Counted from the first letter of the stretch, positions 1 through 7,491 are shown. The stretch: 9,317 nucleotides of DNA from Deltaproteobacteria bacterium (GCA_015233295.1 JADFYC010000129.1:1-9317), one strand, 5' to 3'. The notes: generated by a model from the letters alone, not told the origin. Translations and numbers: made by a program.

Positions 1-2
1 GC

Positions 3-1340
3 CGGCGACTGCGGCAGGAAACCGATGTGCTCGATACCTGGTTCAGTTCCGCTTTGTGGCCCTTTTCCACCATGGGCTGGCCGGATAGCACACCGGAATT
101 GAATCGTTATTATCCCACCTCCGCCCTGGTCACCGGTTTTGACATCTTGTTTTTCTGGGTGGCCCGGATGATGATGATGGGCCTGCACTTTATGGGCGAC
201 GTGCCTTTCAAGGACGTTTACATCCATGCCTTGGTCCGGGATGAAGAAGGCCAAAAAATGAGTAAATCCAAAGGGAATGTCATAGATCCTTTGGTCATGA
301 TGGAACAGTTCGGGACAGATGCTTTTCGGTTCACCCTGGCTGCGCTGGCGGCTCAAGGACGGGATGTCAGGCTCTCAGAGAAGAGAGTGGAGGGATACCG
401 TAACTTCGTTAACAAGATATGGAACGCGTCTCGCCTAACCATGATGAACGTCGTTGATTTCGATCCGACCACGGCCCCGCCCCCGGAAGAGTCCGGCCTT
501 TTGGCGGACCAATGGATCCTCAGTCGGGTTAACCGGGTGACCCAAGAAGTAATCAATAGTCTGAATGAATATAGATTTAATGAGGCGGCCGGAGCAATTT
601 ATCAATTCACCTGGCACGAATTCTGCGATTGGTATATTGAAATGATCAAGCCGGTTCTTTATGGAGAAGATGAGCGGGCCAAGAACCAAACTCGAGCCGT
701 CCTGATGCACACATTGAGAACTATCTTGAAATTGCTCCATCCGTTCATGCCTTTTGTGACCGAAGAGATCTGGCATAAACTCCCCGGCGCCCAGGGCAGC
801 ATCATGGTTTCATCCTATCCGGGGTTTGAGACCCGTTTTGATCGTCCGAAAGTGGACGCAGTAATGACGTTTATAATGGGTATCATTGGAGGCATTCGCA
901 ACATTCGGGGCGAAATGAATGTGTCCCCCGGAGCTGTGATTACAGCCCACGTGATGGCCCCCAAGGATGAACAAAAAATGGCGCTAAATCAACACGTTTC
1001 GTTGGTTAAGCTCTTAACTAAGGCTGAGGAATTGGTCATCATGTCGGAAGGCGAAGTTAAACCTGATGCCTCAGCCACCGCCGTGTTCGAGGACGTGGAA
1101 ATTTTCGTCCCACTCAAAGGTCTGATCGACTTTGGGGATGAAATTGCCCGGTTGACCAAGGAACAAACCCGGTTGGAAAAAGAGATATCCGTTTCTTCAC
1201 GCAAACTGGCCAATGAGGATTTTCTGGCTAAAGCGCCCCGCGACGTGGTGGCCAAGGAAAAGGAAAAAATGACCGTCTTGAGCGGCAAAATGGACAAGGT
1301 AAAACAGAACGTCACCAGGGTAAAACAAATCATGAGCTGA
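3..1340 (+). CDS. valS: Valyl-tRNA synthetase, C-terminal part (5' end outside the window)
   Basis: This class Ia aminoacyl-tRNA synthetase charges tRNA-Val in the cytoplasm. The reading frame is open from the window edge (first full codon at 3), so the start lies upstream; 445 codons are visible, about half the family's usual 880-950. The segment at nt 24-60 (DVLDTWFSSALWPFS) and the FDILFFWVARM stretch belong to the Rossmann catalytic core. The KMSKS loop is intact at nt 255-269. The region after it (GTDAFRFTLAALAAQGRDV) lacks the insertion present in E. coli ValRS. The helical anticodon-binding domain covers about nt 500-860 (FTWHEFCDWYIEMIKP). A charged C-terminal coiled coil covers about nt 1135-1337 and is the ValRS tRNA-binding arm. 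The frame ends at TGA 1338-1340 and nothing looks broken. The next gene on the strand is nadC. Identification is secure. Confidence 0.98.
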   Translation, partial: RRLRQETDVLDTWFSSALWPFSTMGWPDSTPELNRYYPTSALVTGFDILFFWVARMMMMGLHFMGDVPFKDVYIHALVRDEEGQKMSKSKGNVIDPLVMMEQFGTDAFRFTLAALAAQGRDVRLSEKRVEGYRNFVNKIWNASRLTMMNVVDFDPTTAPPPEESGLLADQWILSRVNRVTQEVINSLNEYRFNEAAGAIYQFTWHEFCDWYIEMIKPVLYGEDERAKNQTRAVLMHTLRTILKLLHPFMPFVTEEIWHKLPGAQGSIMVSSYPGFETRFDRPKVDAVMTFIMGIIGGIRNIRGEMNVSPGAVITAHVMAPKDEQKMALNQHVSLVKLLTKAEELVIMSEGEVKPDASATAVFEDVEIFVPLKGLIDFGDEIARLTKEQTRLEKEISVSSRKLANEDFLAKAPRDVVAKEKEKMTVLSGKMDKVKQNVTRVKQIMS

Positions 1341-1359
1341 ACCGTGATGTGGAACGGTT
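1340..1359 (+). other. Inverted repeat directly after valS
   Basis: AACCGT (1340-1345) and ACGGTT (1354-1359) form a perfect 6-bp stem with an 8-nt loop, extendable by two G-T wobble pairs. The stem begins on the last base of the valS stop codon. Only three T residues occur at its 3' side (1358-1360), so it is a poor intrinsic terminator. It may be a weak attenuator or an RNA stability element between valS and nadC. Functional status is unknown. Confidence 0.3.
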
Positions 1360-1414
1360 TGAGTGACATGGTTCCTGGTTGCTTTCAACTTGAGAGCTTG
1401 CCGGAACAAGCACT

Positions 1415-1418
1415 GGAG
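1415..1418 (+). promoter_or_regulatory. Ribosome binding site that fixes the nadC start
   Basis: GGAG lies 6 nt before GTG 1425. The earlier in-frame candidates at GTG 1344, ATG 1347 and ATG 1368 have no comparable Shine-Dalgarno sequence. The next in-frame GTG, at 1434, would leave a spacing of 15 nt. This site therefore supports 1425 as the start. Confidence 0.65.
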
Positions 1419-1424
1419 AAAATA

Positions 1425-2261
1425 GTGTCCAAGGTGAATATCCCCCAGGTGGACAAATTGATCGCCCTGGCCCTGGCCGAGGACGTCGGGGTGGGGGACG
1501 AGACGACCCGTTTGACCGTCCCGCCGGACCTCTACGGCCGGGCTGCGATCACCGCCAAGCAGTCTCTTACCGTGGCCGGGTTGCCCGTTTGCGCCAGGGT
1601 ATTTGAACTGGTGGATTACCGGTGCCTGTTCGAGTCATCTCTGGCGGACGGGATGGACGCGGCCAAGGGGATGCTTCTGGCGGAAGTATCCGGTCCGGTG
1701 AACTCCATCTTGACCGCGGAACGGACCGCCCTAAATTTTCTGCAACGGCTCTCCGGGATAGCCACCCTGACCAGGGCTTATGTTGAGGCCGTGGTCGGTA
1801 CTACCGTCCATATCGTAGATACCAGGAAAACCACCCCAGGGTGGCGGGCCATAGAAAAGTATGCGGTCCGGATGGGTGGTGGTCGAAATCACCGATACGG
1901 GCTTTTTGACGGCATCTTGATCAAAGATAATCACATCAAGGCGGCGGGAGGCGTGGCCAAAGCCATCGCTAAGGCCCTGGCCCAGCGGGTTCATCTCCAC
2001 CGGGTGGAGGTGGAAGTGACTAATCTGGAGGAGTTGGCTGAGGCGGTCACGGCTGGGGCTGAGGTTATTATGCTGGATAACATGACGGTAGATCAAGTGA
2101 TCCAGGCAGTTAAGTCGGCCGGCGGCGTACCGCTGGAGGTGTCGGGCAATATCAACCTGAATACCGTGCGAAGCTATGCTGAAACCGGCGTTGATTTTAT
2201 TTCCGTCGGGGCCGTGACGCATTCGGCGCCCGCTGCAGACATCAGCCTGAACCTGATCTAA
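1425..2261 (+). CDS. nadC: Nicotinate-nucleotide pyrophosphorylase (quinolinate phosphoribosyltransferase)
   Basis: The enzyme converts quinolinate and PRPP to nicotinate mononucleotide, CO2 and pyrophosphate in de novo NAD synthesis, in the cytoplasm. From GTG 1425 the protein has 278 residues, the normal family length. The small N-terminal domain (about 1-110) ends in TAERTALNFLQRLSG (E99, R100). The type II phosphoribosyltransferase barrel follows with DTRKTTPG (132-139), GGGRNHRYGL (H156), LIKDNH (K167, H170), EVEV (E197), MLDN (D218), VSGN (239-242) and SVGAVTH (260-266). All the usual substrate-binding residues are present. An upstream in-frame extension to GTG 1344 exists, but its sequence does not look like the family and it lacks a ribosome binding site. 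The gene lies 84 nt after valS and 34 nt before the next start, compatible with co-transcription. nadA and nadB are not in the window. Confidence 0.97.
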   Translation: MSKVNIPQVDKLIALALAEDVGVGDETTRLTVPPDLYGRAAITAKQSLTVAGLPVCARVFELVDYRCLFESSLADGMDAAKGMLLAEVSGPVNSILTAERTALNFLQRLSGIATLTRAYVEAVVGTTVHIVDTRKTTPGWRAIEKYAVRMGGGRNHRYGLFDGILIKDNHIKAAGGVAKAIAKALAQRVHLHRVEVEVTNLEELAEAVTAGAEVIMLDNMTVDQVIQAVKSAGGVPLEVSGNINLNTVRSYAETGVDFISVGAVTHSAPAADISLNLI

Positions 2262-2295
2262 CTTGCCCCGTTCAGCCAAGAATCGGGAACCTGGC

Positions 2296-4587
2296 ATGAA
2301 TGTGTCCGCCTTTTTTGCCTCGCTGGTTATATTTGGTGGCCTGGCTCTGGTGGGGCAGGTGTTGTTGCTGCGCGAATTGCTGGCCACATTCTCCGGAAAT
2401 GAACTGGTTATTGGCATTATTTTAGGCAGTTGGCTGATGGGAGTGGGCGCCGGGGCGAAGCTGGGACCGGTTTTTATCGGACCGTGTTTGACCATGAGCC
2501 GGATGTTTGGGGCCACGACCGCATTAGCCGGACCGATGATGTGGGGGATGATCGCGGCTTGCAGTCTGTTTCGCGGGATGTGGCATCTTACCCCAGGTGA
2601 AGTGATCCCCTTTCCTGTTCTCTGCTGGGGAAGTCTGGTCTTGACCATGCCCATGGGAGCTGTGGTGGGGGCCGTCTTTGTCTCGGCCACCGGTGTTCTG
2701 GCTGCCCGGAGCGTCTCGGAAGCTCAGGTGCAAACGGCCGGAGGGAAAGTATTTCTGCTTGAATCCCTGGGCTCGGGCCTGGGTCTGGGCCTTTTCACCT
2801 TTGCCCTGGCCGGTCGGGTGGACCCCTTGACCATCACCGGCGGTTTTTATGCCCTGTTGATGTTGACCGTGGTCATTACCATGGTCCCGGGAAAGAAGGC
2901 GGTGGCGCTTGGTCTGGGTCTGATCAGCCTGTCCACTGTGTTTGGGGCTTACGGCTTTGGCCGTCAAGCTTACGACCACCTGGTTAATAAACGCTGGTCC
3001 CAGACTTTTCCGGGATTTGACTTGGTCCGGACGCAAGATACCCCATATCAACACGCGGCCGTGGCCACCCAAGGGGGATTATTCAGCCTGTTCGGGAATA
3101 ACACTCTCCTCTATTCTTTCCCCAACCCCTATCTCTTCGACGCGACCGTGTCTTTGATCATGGCTCAAGCACCCCTGGCCAGGCGCATTTTGCTGGTTGG
3201 TCAAGGACCCGGCGGCATGTTTAATCCTCTCTTGTCTTATCCCATCGAGCGATTGGTCTACCTGGAATTAGACTCGGACCTGAGCCGGATGACCATCCGG
3301 GCCTTGCCGTCTTCAGACCGGGACATCCTGACGCAAGATAAGCGGCTAACCATTATCTATGACGACGTGCGGAGGTTTGCCCAACGTTCCTCTGAACGGT
3401 TTGATCTGATTATTCTCAACTTGCCCAATCCGGCCACAGCTATGGTCAACCGACTCTTCACCCGGGAGTTCTACCAGTCGGTGCGTCTTCTCCTGCGAGA
3501 CCGGGGGGTGGTGGTCGCAGGATTAACCGCCTCGGAGGCTTACATCGGCTCGACCATGTCTTCTTTGATTGGTTCTGTTTATCACACACTCCAGTCGGTT
3601 TTCCCTAACGTGGTCGTCACGGCCGGACAGGATATCAAATTTTTCGCCGCGGCCGGTCCAGCGACTATTACCACCGACGTCGATATCTTAGCTCAGAGAT
3701 ATCTGGCTCAAGGACGGTCGTCGGCCCATTTCAGTCCCCAGTCCTTCAGAATGTTTTTCCCCCCAACCGAACACGCCTATCTCATGGCCCACTTGCAACA
3801 GGCGGCCCAGTTACCGGTCAACACTGATGAGCGGCCATTAAGTTATTTGTACAGCCTGATGCTTTGGCAACAGATGGAAGGCCGGGCCTGGATCAAGACC
3901 GGGCTGGAAAAATTGATTCAGGGCTGGTGGCCGGTCATACTCGGGGCCGCGGTGCTGGGATACCTCGTCCTGTGCCGGGCCGGGTCAACGACTGTTTTGG
4001 GCGGGGTGGTTATCGGCGGGACGGGATTTTCGGCCATGACCGTCCAGATACTTCTGCTTTACATCTTCCAGAATGCCTACGGTGTGTTGTTTCAAGATGT
4101 GGGTTTGATCACGGCCTTGTTCATGTTTGGTTTGGCCGCGGGTGGCTATACCGCTTCAAGATGGCGCATGTGGATATCAGCACCGATCAAACGTTTAGTG
4201 GTTGCCGAAATATGCTTCACCCTGGTCATCCTGGCCACTGGTTGGCTGGGACGGGGAGAGCTGCCCCAGGCATTACTTTGGGGTCTTATCCCGTTGGTCG
4301 GGATGTTGGCCGGATACCAATTTCCGGTTTTATTTGTCTTGATCCTGACTGGTTGTCAAGGAAAGACAGCAAAGCACGATCACGCCATGGCCAACCCAGC
4401 CGGCCGCGCCGCGGCGGTTTTGGAGACGGCTGACCACCTGGGAGGGGCTCTTGGCGCGGTTTTGGCCGGTATCCTGGTCGTCCCGGTCTTGGGCATTTGG
4501 CGGGCATCTTTATTAATGGGTGGGGTTAAACTGCTTAACCTGATACCGTTGTACCGGTTGGGCCAGCGGATTGGCCGGCCTGATTAG
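2296..4587 (+). CDS. Polytopic membrane protein with internal spermidine-synthase-like (SAM-binding) domain
   Basis: This is a 763-residue inner-membrane fusion. Residues about 1-230 contain roughly seven hydrophobic helices. A soluble Rossmann domain at about 240-540 resembles spermidine synthase: glycine loop GQGPGGM (302-308), acidic strand LELDSDL (323-329), DDVRRF (356-361), and ILNLPNP (373-379) followed by the RLFTREFY segment. A further six or seven helices run to the C-terminus. The glycine loop and the ELD acid that hold the nucleoside ligand remain. The acidic residues that bind and deprotonate putrescine in true spermidine synthases are replaced: P305 in place of the GGGDGG Asp, and N375 and N378 in place of the DxxDP Asps. 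Polyamine synthesis is therefore unlikely and the substrate is unknown. ATG 2296 is chosen because it has GGGA 7 nt upstream and starts straight into the first helix; TTG 2263 would add 11 polar residues without a ribosome binding site. The two membrane halves look duplicated. Confidence 0.85.
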   Translation: MNVSAFFASLVIFGGLALVGQVLLLRELLATFSGNELVIGIILGSWLMGVGAGAKLGPVFIGPCLTMSRMFGATTALAGPMMWGMIAACSLFRGMWHLTPGEVIPFPVLCWGSLVLTMPMGAVVGAVFVSATGVLAARSVSEAQVQTAGGKVFLLESLGSGLGLGLFTFALAGRVDPLTITGGFYALLMLTVVITMVPGKKAVALGLGLISLSTVFGAYGFGRQAYDHLVNKRWSQTFPGFDLVRTQDTPYQHAAVATQGGLFSLFGNNTLLYSFPNPYLFDATVSLIMAQAPLARRILLVGQGPGGMFNPLLSYPIERLVYLELDSDLSRMTIRALPSSDRDILTQDKRLTIIYDDVRRFAQRSSERFDLIILNLPNPATAMVNRLFTREFYQSVRLLLRDRGVVVAGLTASEAYIGSTMSSLIGSVYHTLQSVFPNVVVTAGQDIKFFAAAGPATITTDVDILAQRYLAQGRSSAHFSPQSFRMFFPPTEHAYLMAHLQQAAQLPVNTDERPLSYLYSLMLWQQMEGRAWIKTGLEKLIQGWWPVILGAAVLGYLVLCRAGSTTVLGGVVIGGTGFSAMTVQILLLYIFQNAYGVLFQDVGLITALFMFGLAAGGYTASRWRMWISAPIKRLVVAEICFTLVILATGWLGRGELPQALLWGLIPLVGMLAGYQFPVLFVLILTGCQGKTAKHDHAMANPAGRAAAVLETADHLGGALGAVLAGILVVPVLGIWRASLLMGGVKLLNLIPLYRLGQRIGRPD

Positions 4588-4616
4588 GTTTGTTCAACAC
4601 ACATAACCAGTGGAAC

Positions 4617-4621
4617 AAGGA
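4617..4621 (+). promoter_or_regulatory. Ribosome binding site favouring the second ATG of the MBL gene
   Basis: AAGGA at 4617-4621 is 8 nt before ATG 4630. It overlaps ATG 4621, for which it cannot act. A second match, GGAG at 4623-4626, lies only 3 nt before ATG 4630. This supports initiation at 4630, although 4621, three codons earlier in the same frame, cannot be excluded. Confidence 0.5.
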
Positions 4622-4629
4622 TGGAGAAA

Positions 4630-5274
4630 ATGATTATTGAACAAATGATGGTCGGCCGGATGTCCGTGTTTTGTTATATTGTGGGATGTGAGAGAAGCAA
4701 GGAAGGGATGTTGATAGATCCGGCCGGAGATGAGGACCGGATTATGGCTCGGGTTAAGAAGTTGGGCTTGAACATCAAGTACCTGGTGAACACCCATGCC
4801 CATGGCGACCATACTTGCGGAAATGCGGTCATAACCCAAAAAATGAAACTATCCCTGGTCATGTCCGAACAGGACGCCGCGGCAGCCACCGGTTTGCAAA
4901 ATAAAATGTTCTGTCTGGCTATGGGGTTTAAGCTCACTCCCAAACCTGATCTGATCGTTCGGGACGGCCAGATTCTGACCGTGGGGGACTTGAATGTCAC
5001 TGTGTTGCATACCCCTGGTCACACTCCGGGCGGCATATGTTTGTATATCCCTGGCCATGTGTTTACCGGCGACACGCTTTTTGTGGAAGCAGTGGGGCGG
5101 ACGGACTTGCCGGGAGGCTCTCAGAAGGTGCTGTTAAAATCGATTAAGGAAAAGTTGTTGACTCTGCCGGCTGATACGGTGGTCTGGCCCGGGCACGATT
5201 ATGGCTCCAGGCCGTCGTCATCGATTGGTTATGAACGGGAAAATAATCCGTATGTTACTGATTTTCTGGAGTAG
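4630..5274 (+). CDS. Metallo-beta-lactamase-fold hydrolase, glyoxalase II type
   Basis: This is a soluble 214-residue dinuclear-metal hydrolase. The full ligand set is visible: THAHGDH (H56, H58, D60, H61), H131 in the TPGHTPGG segment, D148 in TGDTLF, and H189 in PGHDYG. The spacing and the short length match stand-alone glyoxalase II-like proteins. It lacks the C-terminal glutathione-binding helical domain of classical GloB (about 250 residues), so hydroxyacylglutathione is not assured; other thioesters or a persulfide-type substrate are possible. No extra domain such as rhodanese or flavodoxin is present. The start at 4630 gives MIIEQ, with AAGGA 8 nt upstream; 4621 would add three residues. 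The gene begins 42 nt after the membrane protein's stop, probably in the same transcript. Its 3' end overlaps the convergent rsmI by 20 bp. The fold is secure; the substrate is not. Confidence 0.9.
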   Translation: MIIEQMMVGRMSVFCYIVGCERSKEGMLIDPAGDEDRIMARVKKLGLNIKYLVNTHAHGDHTCGNAVITQKMKLSLVMSEQDAAAATGLQNKMFCLAMGFKLTPKPDLIVRDGQILTVGDLNVTVLHTPGHTPGGICLYIPGHVFTGDTLFVEAVGRTDLPGGSQKVLLKSIKEKLLTLPADTVVWPGHDYGSRPSSSIGYERENNPYVTDFLE

Positions 5275-6211
5275 GTTCGGTTTCCCGGTCTAATTTCAGA
5301 GCCAGGTCATAGATGTCGGATTTCTTTTGGTTCGTCTCCCGGGCCACCTCCCGGACGGCCAGGCTCAGGGATAATCCCTGGTTTTTCATTTTATTTTCGA
5401 GTCGCTCGACCAGCTCTTCTGTGGCCACCTGGTCAGGATTGGTGCTCCCGGTTACGATTAAGGTTATCTCTCCCTTGATCGCCTGTCCTTCCATATCGCT
5501 GCGCAGGGCAGACAAATCTCCCTGATAGAAAGTTTCAAATACTTTAGTCATTTCCCGGCCGATCAGGGCCGGTCGATCCCCCAGCTCGGAGATCAAGTCG
5601 GCCATAGTGTCTACCAGACGCCCCGGAGATTCATAAAACACCAACGTCCCTTTGAACTCTTTGAGTTCTTGGAGATGCTGCCGCCGCCGCCCGGCTTTGG
5701 TCGGCAAGAACCCAACAAAGGCGAACAGGTTGGTCGGTAGCCCCGAGACACTCATGGCTGCCACCGCGGCGCAGGGACCGGGGATGGGCACCACGGTCAG
5801 ACCCAGACTTTTGGCCATCCGGACCAGGTAGAATCCCGGATCGGAGATACCCGGAGTTCCGGCGCTCACGACCAGGGCCACGTCTTCCCCGGCGGTTAGT
5901 TTGGCCACCAATTTGGGCGCGGCTGTTTCCTTGTTGTGATCGTGATAGCTGACCAGGGGGACGTGGATGTCGTAGGCCGACAGTAATTTTCTGGTGTGGC
6001 GGGTATCTTCGGCGGCAATCAATTTCACCTTGGATAAAACGTCCAGGGCGCGCAGGGTGATATCCCGTAGATTTCCGATGGGGGTGGCCACCACGAAGAG
6101 CGTGCCGGAAGCAGAATATTCTGCCGGGGCGGCTGTCTGTTCCTCGTCATCCGGGGCCGGGGGCAATACCGGGGCGATGTCGTTATGAGGTCGTATCTTT
6201 TTCTTGGGCAT
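5255..6211 (-). CDS. rsmI: 16S rRNA (cytidine-1402) 2'-O-methyltransferase RsmI
   Basis: RsmI uses SAM to methylate the ribose of C1402 in the 16S rRNA decoding centre. The tetrapyrrole-methylase fold is clear: ATPIGN (42-47), AEDTRHTRKLL (67-77), SAGTPGISDPG (116-126), PIPGP (142-146) and GFLPTKAGRR (167-176). The C-terminal helical tail (NQKKSDIYDLALKL) is also typical. From ATG 6211 the protein has 318 residues, against 286 in E. coli. The extra length is about 35 N-terminal residues, starting PKKK and then rich in Pro, Ala and acidic residues, ahead of the first beta strand. AGGA lies 10 nt upstream of ATG 6211. A TTG at 6277 is in frame but would overlap yraN and has less support. It is the last gene of the rplS-rnhB-yraN-rsmI unit, 37 nt after yraN. 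Confidence 0.96.
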   Translation of the reverse strand: MPKKKIRPHNDIAPVLPPAPDDEEQTAAPAEYSASGTLFVVATPIGNLRDITLRALDVLSKVKLIAAEDTRHTRKLLSAYDIHVPLVSYHDHNKETAAPKLVAKLTAGEDVALVVSAGTPGISDPGFYLVRMAKSLGLTVVPIPGPCAAVAAMSVSGLPTNLFAFVGFLPTKAGRRRQHLQELKEFKGTLVFYESPGRLVDTMADLISELGDRPALIGREMTKVFETFYQGDLSALRSDMEGQAIKGEITLIVTGSTNPDQVATEELVERLENKMKNQGLSLSLAVREVARETNQKKSDIYDLALKLDRETEPTPENQ

Positions 6212-6248
6212 GAGCGCCAAATCCTGGGGAAGGCTGACCGGGACCCGA

Positions 6249-6641
6249 TCAGTAATAAAACGACTGGTGGAGTTCAAAGGCGTGTTCGATATGCTCGATT
6301 TCCATTCCGGCCGGGCCGGCGATCACCCCAATGACGTCAAATCGACCTGAAGCCTGGAGGAGATTCATCTTTTTGCGATAGTAAACCGCCAAAGCCGATA
6401 GACGCTGGATTTTCCGCTGACCGACCTGGTCCTTAGGTCTGATTATTTGCCCGGTCGACCGGGTTTTCACTTCAACGAAAACGATAGTCCTGCCATCCCT
6501 GGCCACGATGTCCAGTTCACCTAAAGGGCAGGTGAAGTTGACGTCCAGAATCTCATACCCCTTCCTTTTCAGGAATTCAGCCGCCGCCTTCTCGCCGATG
6601 ACTCCGAGTACTTTGGTCCCGGTCGGGGGAGCCTTAGGCAT
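6249..6641 (-). CDS. yraN: YraN family (UPF0102) endonuclease-fold protein
   Basis: This is a small cytoplasmic protein of 130 residues, normal for the family, with a PD-(D/E)XK nuclease-like core. The visible motif order is GEKAAAEFL (E17), GELDIVARDG (E42, D44) and FVEVKTR (E57, K59), followed by QRKIQRLSALAVYYRK, the conserved helix after the core. The D44/E57/K59 triad is the expected metal-binding and catalytic set. The biological role of the family remains poorly defined. It is commonly found beside rnhB and rsmI, as here, which argues for a nucleic-acid maintenance role. ATG 6641 is preceded by a purine-rich GAGAGAAA stretch that can serve as ribosome binding site. The 123-bp gap to rnhB is longer than the other gaps in this unit, so a second promoter for yraN-rsmI is possible. 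Confidence 0.95.
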   Translation of the reverse strand: MPKAPPTGTKVLGVIGEKAAAEFLKRKGYEILDVNFTCPLGELDIVARDGRTIVFVEVKTRSTGQIIRPKDQVGQRKIQRLSALAVYYRKKMNLLQASGRFDVIGVIAGPAGMEIEHIEHAFELHQSFYY

Positions 6642-6670
6642 GATTTCTCTCTTTGATGGTCTTGATTGAT

Positions 6671-6706
6671 AATGAATCCGAATGAGATTTAATGATCTTT
6701 TAATGA
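6671..6706. repeat. Four AATGA direct repeats at helical spacing
   Basis: AATGA occurs at 6671, 6681, 6691 and 6702, with periods of 10, 10 and 11 bp, inside the AT-rich half of the 123-bp gap between rnhB and yraN. The repeats would all face one side of the helix, as in arrays bound by a protein or in intrinsically bent DNA. On the minus strand they lie 30-65 bp before the yraN start. A weak promoter-like pair sits on the rnhB side (TTGACC at 6750-6755 and TAGACC at 6727-6732, minus strand, 17 bp apart). With such short units, chance is possible. Confidence 0.4.
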
Positions 6707-6764
6707 GCTAGGGAAGGGAGGTAGTCGGTCTAAGCCACGTGACTCCCAAGGTCAATGTCTCCAA

Positions 6765-7475
6765 CTAGACCTTGCCGGGTGCGGCCTCGACCTGGGGCAT
6801 CCGCAGACCGAGCGTCAGGTTGACCTGCACCTCGCGGACGGGGCCGGCATATTCCTTAACTCCTTTGAAACTCATCCGGTGGATGGGGCAGGGGCCTAAT
6901 TTGGCAATGGCCCGCTTATGCTCGGCCGTGCCGTAGCCCATGTGTTTGGCAAATCCATACCCAGGGTAAAGCTGATCGTAGTCTTGCATGAGATCATCCC
7001 GGGTGACCTTGGCCACGATGGAGGCCGCGGCGATGGACAATGATCGGGCGTCCCCGTGCCGGATGGCTTGTTGGGGCAAATTGTAGTCAAGGGTGAAGAT
7101 GCCGTCAATCATGAGGTAATCAGGTGATGAATCTAATGATTCAACGGCGATACGCATGGCCTTAAGGGATGCGGCCAAAATGTTGATTCGATCGATCTCA
7201 GTCCAGTCAACGACTCCGATACCGATCGCGGTCGCCCGGTCCCGAACCTGCTGGAGAGCTGCTTGACGTTGTCGCGGGGAGAGCTTTTTGGAGTCATCAA
7301 CCAGATTGAGGTCGTCAAAATCATTTAAAATAACTGCTGCCGCCACGACCGGACCAGCCAGCGGACCACGTCCGGCTTCATCAACGCCGGCGATGGCCCG
7401 GTAGCCTTTATGCTGGAGGAGTTTTTCAAATAGGATCAGGTCCTTGTCCGGGTCAGGATCAGGGAACAGTGACAT
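6765..7475 (-). CDS. rnhB: Ribonuclease HII
   Basis: RNase HII cuts RNA in RNA-DNA hybrids and starts removal of single ribonucleotides from DNA; it is cytoplasmic and metal dependent. From ATG 7475 the protein has 236 residues (E. coli 198). The catalytic set is complete: D32 and E33 in GVDEAGRGPLAGP, D124 in LMIDG and D142 in HGDARS. DDSKKL (60-65), ASIVAKVTRD (151-160) and PGYGFAKHMGYGT (171-183) are also typical. The extra length is a short N-terminal helix and about 25 C-terminal residues. The frame stays open upstream to 7604, but that would overlap most of the end of rplS, and the added residues do not look like the family. Starting at 7475 leaves 16 nt after the rplS stop, a normal operon spacing, although the ribosome binding site (GGGA) is weak. 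Translation may be coupled to rplS. Confidence 0.97.
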   Translation of the reverse strand: MSLFPDPDPDKDLILFEKLLQHKGYRAIAGVDEAGRGPLAGPVVAAAVILNDFDDLNLVDDSKKLSPRQRQAALQQVRDRATAIGIGVVDWTEIDRINILAASLKAMRIAVESLDSSPDYLMIDGIFTLDYNLPQQAIRHGDARSLSIAAASIVAKVTRDDLMQDYDQLYPGYGFAKHMGYGTAEHKRAIAKLGPCPIHRMSFKGVKEYAGPVREVQVNLTLGLRMPQVEAAPGKV

Positions 7476-7491
7476 ATTCCGTGGTCCCACT

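Noticed and set aside
1344..1424. N-terminal extension of nadC from GTG 1344, ATG 1347 or ATG 1368
   Set aside because: No Shine-Dalgarno before these codons, the first falls in the post-valS inverted repeat, and the added residues are not family-like. GTG 1425 has GGAG at a 6-nt spacing and gives the usual length.
1731..2690. Long antisense open frame opposite nadC and the membrane protein
   Set aside because: It lies across two well-supported genes on the other strand, shows no recognisable domain, and reads as low-complexity sequence expected from GC-rich antisense frames.
3864..4433. Plus-strand alternative frame inside the membrane protein gene
   Set aside because: It is fully contained in a gene with clear membrane-helix coding sequence in another frame and resembles no family.
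6212..6277. TTG start of rsmI on the minus strand at 6277
   Set aside because: A rare start codon that overlaps yraN and only adds more non-conserved residues; ATG 6211 has AGGA upstream.
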